Positions 61,406-64,000 of a DNA stretch of 64,000 bases are shown here, piece by piece. Origin of the DNA: an uncultured Ruminococcus sp. (lineage in GTDB: Bacteria > Bacillota > Clostridia > Oscillospirales > Ruminococcaceae); assembly GCA_900318825.1 (NCBI GenBank), contig ONMB01000001.1, forward strand, positions 186,001-250,000, read 5' to 3'. The position numbers were made by a program, and so were the translations under genes. Within the stretch, counting starts at the first letter, position 1; every line of letters starts with the position of its first letter. The notes beneath the pieces were generated by a model. The model was not told where the DNA came from. It searched no databases and saw only the letters and a program-made list of their open reading frames with translations.

Positions 61406-64000
61406 TCAAACTGTCTTACCTGTTGCAAAGTCCCAACCTGCTGCCTGATCAGCAATTGAAAGTTCCTTGCCTACCTGGCCAGAAGCCCATGTGAAGTATC
61501 TGAGGATATAGGAAGCATCAGTTGCATCGTAAACTCTGTTGCCTGAACCGCTGAACATATCCTTCTTACCAAATCTCCAGTTGTCCTTTTCAGGTACAGC
61601 AGCTGCATAGCCGGTGAATGTATCAATAAGGAATGCAGCGAAATTGTCGTAGATACCAGTAGGATCATCAACAAGCTTACCGCCCTCGCCCTCTACCTTA
61701 GCGAGACTATTTGAAGAGAGCTGGATAGCAGCGCGCTGCTCGTCTGTAAGAGTAGGATTTGAGAGCTGTGTGAAGTATCTGAGAGCGAGTGAAGCATCGT
61801 CAGCGGAGATACGTCCGTCGAGGTCAGCGTCACCCTTAACACCGATGTAAACTGTTATAGCAAGAGGCTCAGCGAAATCAGCGTCGCCGTCGTTGCCGAA
61901 TGCCTCGCCCTTCTTGATTACAACTGCATCTTCAATAGTCTTGTCAGCGAAGAGCTTCATGATGCCTTCTTCGTCCTCGAAGAAGTCGGAGAACTTGATA
62001 TCTTCGGAAGCATAGAGCTTAACGCCGCTGAATCCCTTTGTAGCAGTACCTTCGTACTTGAATGACTTGTTCTTGAGATCGAACTTGTTCTGAGGTGTAG
62101 CATCACCGTAGTTAAACTTATCGAGAACACTGAGTGTCTTGACAACGTCAACTTCCTTAACCTTGCCGTTATCGAGCACTTCGCGTGTGTAACGGATCTT
62201 GAGGTCGAGTTTGTCTACCTGATCCTTAGAGAATTCCTTGTCGATCTGAGTATAGAAACCATACTTAGCAGAGAAGCCTCTCTTGTCAGGATCTGCGTTT
62301 GTGTTATCAACATAAGGTTTGAAGTCCTTGATGAGACTAACCTTGAGCACCTGAGCTGTTGTAGTTGTTACATCAGTCTCAGTTACGCTTGTTGTGTCAG
62401 TAGATGTAGTAGAAGTTGTAGTATCTGTTACATCCTCAGTTGTTGTAGAGGAAGTTGTCTCCTCATCTGTTGTAGTTGAAGAAGTTACGTCCTCAGTTGT
62501 AGTATAGGTTGTAGTCTCCTCATCTGTTGTAGTTGAAGAAGTTACATCCTCAGTTGTTGTAGAGGTTGTAGTCTCCTCATCTGTTGTAGTTGAAGAAGTT
62601 ACATGTAGAGGTTGTAGTCTCCTCATCTGTTGTAGTTGAAGAAGTTACATCCTCAGTTGTTGTAGAGGTTGTAGTCTCCTCATCTGTTGTAGTTGTAGAA
62701 GTTACTTCATCAGTTGTTGTAGAGGAAGTTGTCTCCTCAGTAGTTGTAGTAGTTGTAGTTTCCTCAGTAGTTGTTGTGGTTGTAGTCTCGATAGGCTTTG
62801 TAACGAGAATTCTCTTAACCTTAACATTTACTGTGAAGCCAGACTCCTTGATCTTGCTGCCATCAACATTAATGATGAGCTGCTTGTATGTATTCTCGTG
62901 ATCTACCTCTTCACCTTTTTCAGCGAAGTAAGCGTCGAGAGCCTCGAACTCGTCCTCAGGGAAGTTAGCGATGAATGTACCCTGGCCCTTTGTAAGACCA
63001 GTGTCAATACCGTAGAGCTTGTCTGCGAACTCGCCGAGATCCTTAGCCTCTACATCGAGAGTGTAAGGAGCAGCGTGGTTGTTGAAGAAGTTCTTAGCCT
63101 TTGTGAAGTACTTCTGAACTTTCTCGTTAGCAGCGATAGCAGCACCGTTTGCAGGGATCTGCTTGTTACGCTTTGTGAGCTGATTCCAATTGTTAACTCT
63201 TTCGATGAGCTTAGCAACGCTGTCGAACTTACCTTCTTTGTTTGCATTGAGGAATCTGTCGAAAGCGTTTGAAGCCTTGTTAAGAGCTTTCTCATATCTT
63301 GCAACGTTGCTGTCAACGTCCTTCTTAGCAGCTGTTACATCAACATGATCCTTTACTTCTTCGATAGCATCGTAAGCCTTCTGCTTGAGCTCAGCGAGCT
63401 TCTCCTTAGCGTACTTTACAGTAGCCTCAGGTCCGAGGGGCTTCTTAGTTTCATCAGGTGTGTACTCGAAGCTAACAGGAACCTTTGTACCAGCAGCAAG
63501 TCTGGAAGACTCAACAGTTACCTTAACGGAACCGGAGATCTTAACGCTCTTGAAATCAATATTTGCGAGCTCGGGAGCATTGTACTTATCAGCAAGATCC
63601 TGAGCAAGTTTACCAAGTGAATTGCCGACATTCTCACTGAGGGCTTCTGCTACGTCGTCAACCTTAGCAGTAAGGATAATATCGCCGTTCTTCTTGATCT
63701 CGTAGTTAGCGTCAGTAACCTTAGCGATAACAGCCTTAGCGATATCTTCATACTGTCCGGCATAGGAAGAAACTGAATCGAAGAGCTTAGCTGCATCGAG
63801 AGTTCCCTTGTTCTTGCCCTTTGTGTAAAGGGTGTCAAGAGCGTTGGAAACGTTGTAGTTCCAGTCGGAGTACTGGTCACTGTCGTCAGGGGCAATGTGA
63901 AGCAGAGTGTTAAGTGTGAATGAATTGTCTGATGATTCAGTTGCAGCAACAGCTGTCGGAACAGTAACATCAGTTGCAGCGAATGAGCAAGTCAGACTCT
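61406..64000 (-). pseudogene. Large Thr-rich dockerin protein, 5' partial and frameshifted
   Basis: The start lies beyond the window. From 64000 one frame runs open to a TGA at 62577-62579. It encodes a secreted-type region with helical segments (VKYAKEKLAELKQKAYDAIEE) and then a Thr/Glu repeat stalk. The adjacent frame continues the stalk and encodes a beta-type domain and a C-terminal dockerin, down to 61406. An 11-nt deletion at 62604/62605 in the repeat array separates the frames. The dockerin has one good loop (DADLDGRISADD, about residue 275 of the downstream part) and a degenerate second half (NRVYDATDASYILRYF) after a 60-residue insert. Confidence 0.88.
62457..62730 (-). repeat. 57-nt tandem repeat array with one 11-nt-short copy
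   Basis: Copies marked by GTCTCCTCATCT on the plus strand begin at 62457, 62514, 62571, 62617 and 62674, so the spacings are 57, 57, 46 and 57. Each unit encodes 19 residues (EDVTSSTTTDEETTTSTTT). The 46-nt unit lacks CCTCAGTTGTT and shifts the frame. Confidence 0.93.

Noticed and set aside
62457-62730. CRISPR array
   Set aside because: The tandem 57-nt units have no spacers and encode an in-frame Thr/Glu stalk; they are coding repeats.

Overview
The window looks like a chromosome segment from an anaerobic, spore-lineage Firmicute of the family Oscillospiraceae, most like Ruminococcus. The evidence is a Firmicutes T-box leader, sporulation genes (SipL-like, spoIVA, SpoVB-like flippase, Cse60-like), an indolepyruvate:ferredoxin oxidoreductase with a phenylacetate-CoA-ligase-like enzyme, a small 2[4Fe-4S] ferredoxin, and cellulosome-type parts (dockerins, a cohesin, a GH5 cellulase with doubled accessory modules). 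Genes are dense on both strands, with consensus sigma-A promoters and strong hairpin terminators. I saw no phage, IS element, CRISPR array or defence island. The species assignment is inference.

Layout. 1-7.5 kb: uvrA, a frameshifted small secreted protein, and a minus-strand operon (DUF6106-like membrane protein, nnr, lipoprotein), then another lipoprotein. 7.6-12.9 kb: a Phe T-box leader drives pheS, two paralogous membrane proteins, pheT and a 56-aa membrane protein. 13-18 kb: a DRE-TIM aldolase-like enzyme and the malQ-glgP glycogen/maltodextrin pair. 18-20.4 kb: membrane and lipase genes and a zinc-ribbon protein. 20.4-26.7 kb: an iorA...iorB-paaK...ACT operon carrying four inserted small genes. 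26.8-30.4 kb: a HAD phosphatase, then a GH5 cellulase lipoprotein.

30.5-33.6 kb: the spore-coat pair SipL-like/spoIVA. 33.6-36.5 kb: tRNA-Leu(GAG), tadA, a CPBP-like membrane protein, and a small membrane protein with an ArsR-type zinc sensor. 36.6-42 kb: rny, a dockerin-bearing M6 metalloprotease, an O-antigen-ligase-like protein and a ferredoxin. 42-46.2 kb: three tandem secreted DUF4214/CAP-like proteins (one broken), transcribed from a promoter preceded by 11-bp-phased repeats that resemble a Pho box. 46.3-54 kb: a lipoprotein, luxS, a SpoVB-like flippase, an aminotransferase, an unknown gene with trpS, and mazG-HU-rqcP. 54-60.2 kb: an epimerase, an orphan sugar-binding lipoprotein, ung-metF-MetH activation domain, and a TtcA-like enzyme.

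At the right edge a cohesin-bearing, sortase-type surface protein lies directly downstream of a large dockerin protein. The latter has a Thr-rich 57-nt repeat array broken by an 11-nt deletion. With the dockerin protease and the cellulase these suggest a surface polysaccharide-degrading apparatus. Three secreted or surface genes in the window have broken reading frames. Real decay or phase variation cannot be told from assembly error by sequence alone.
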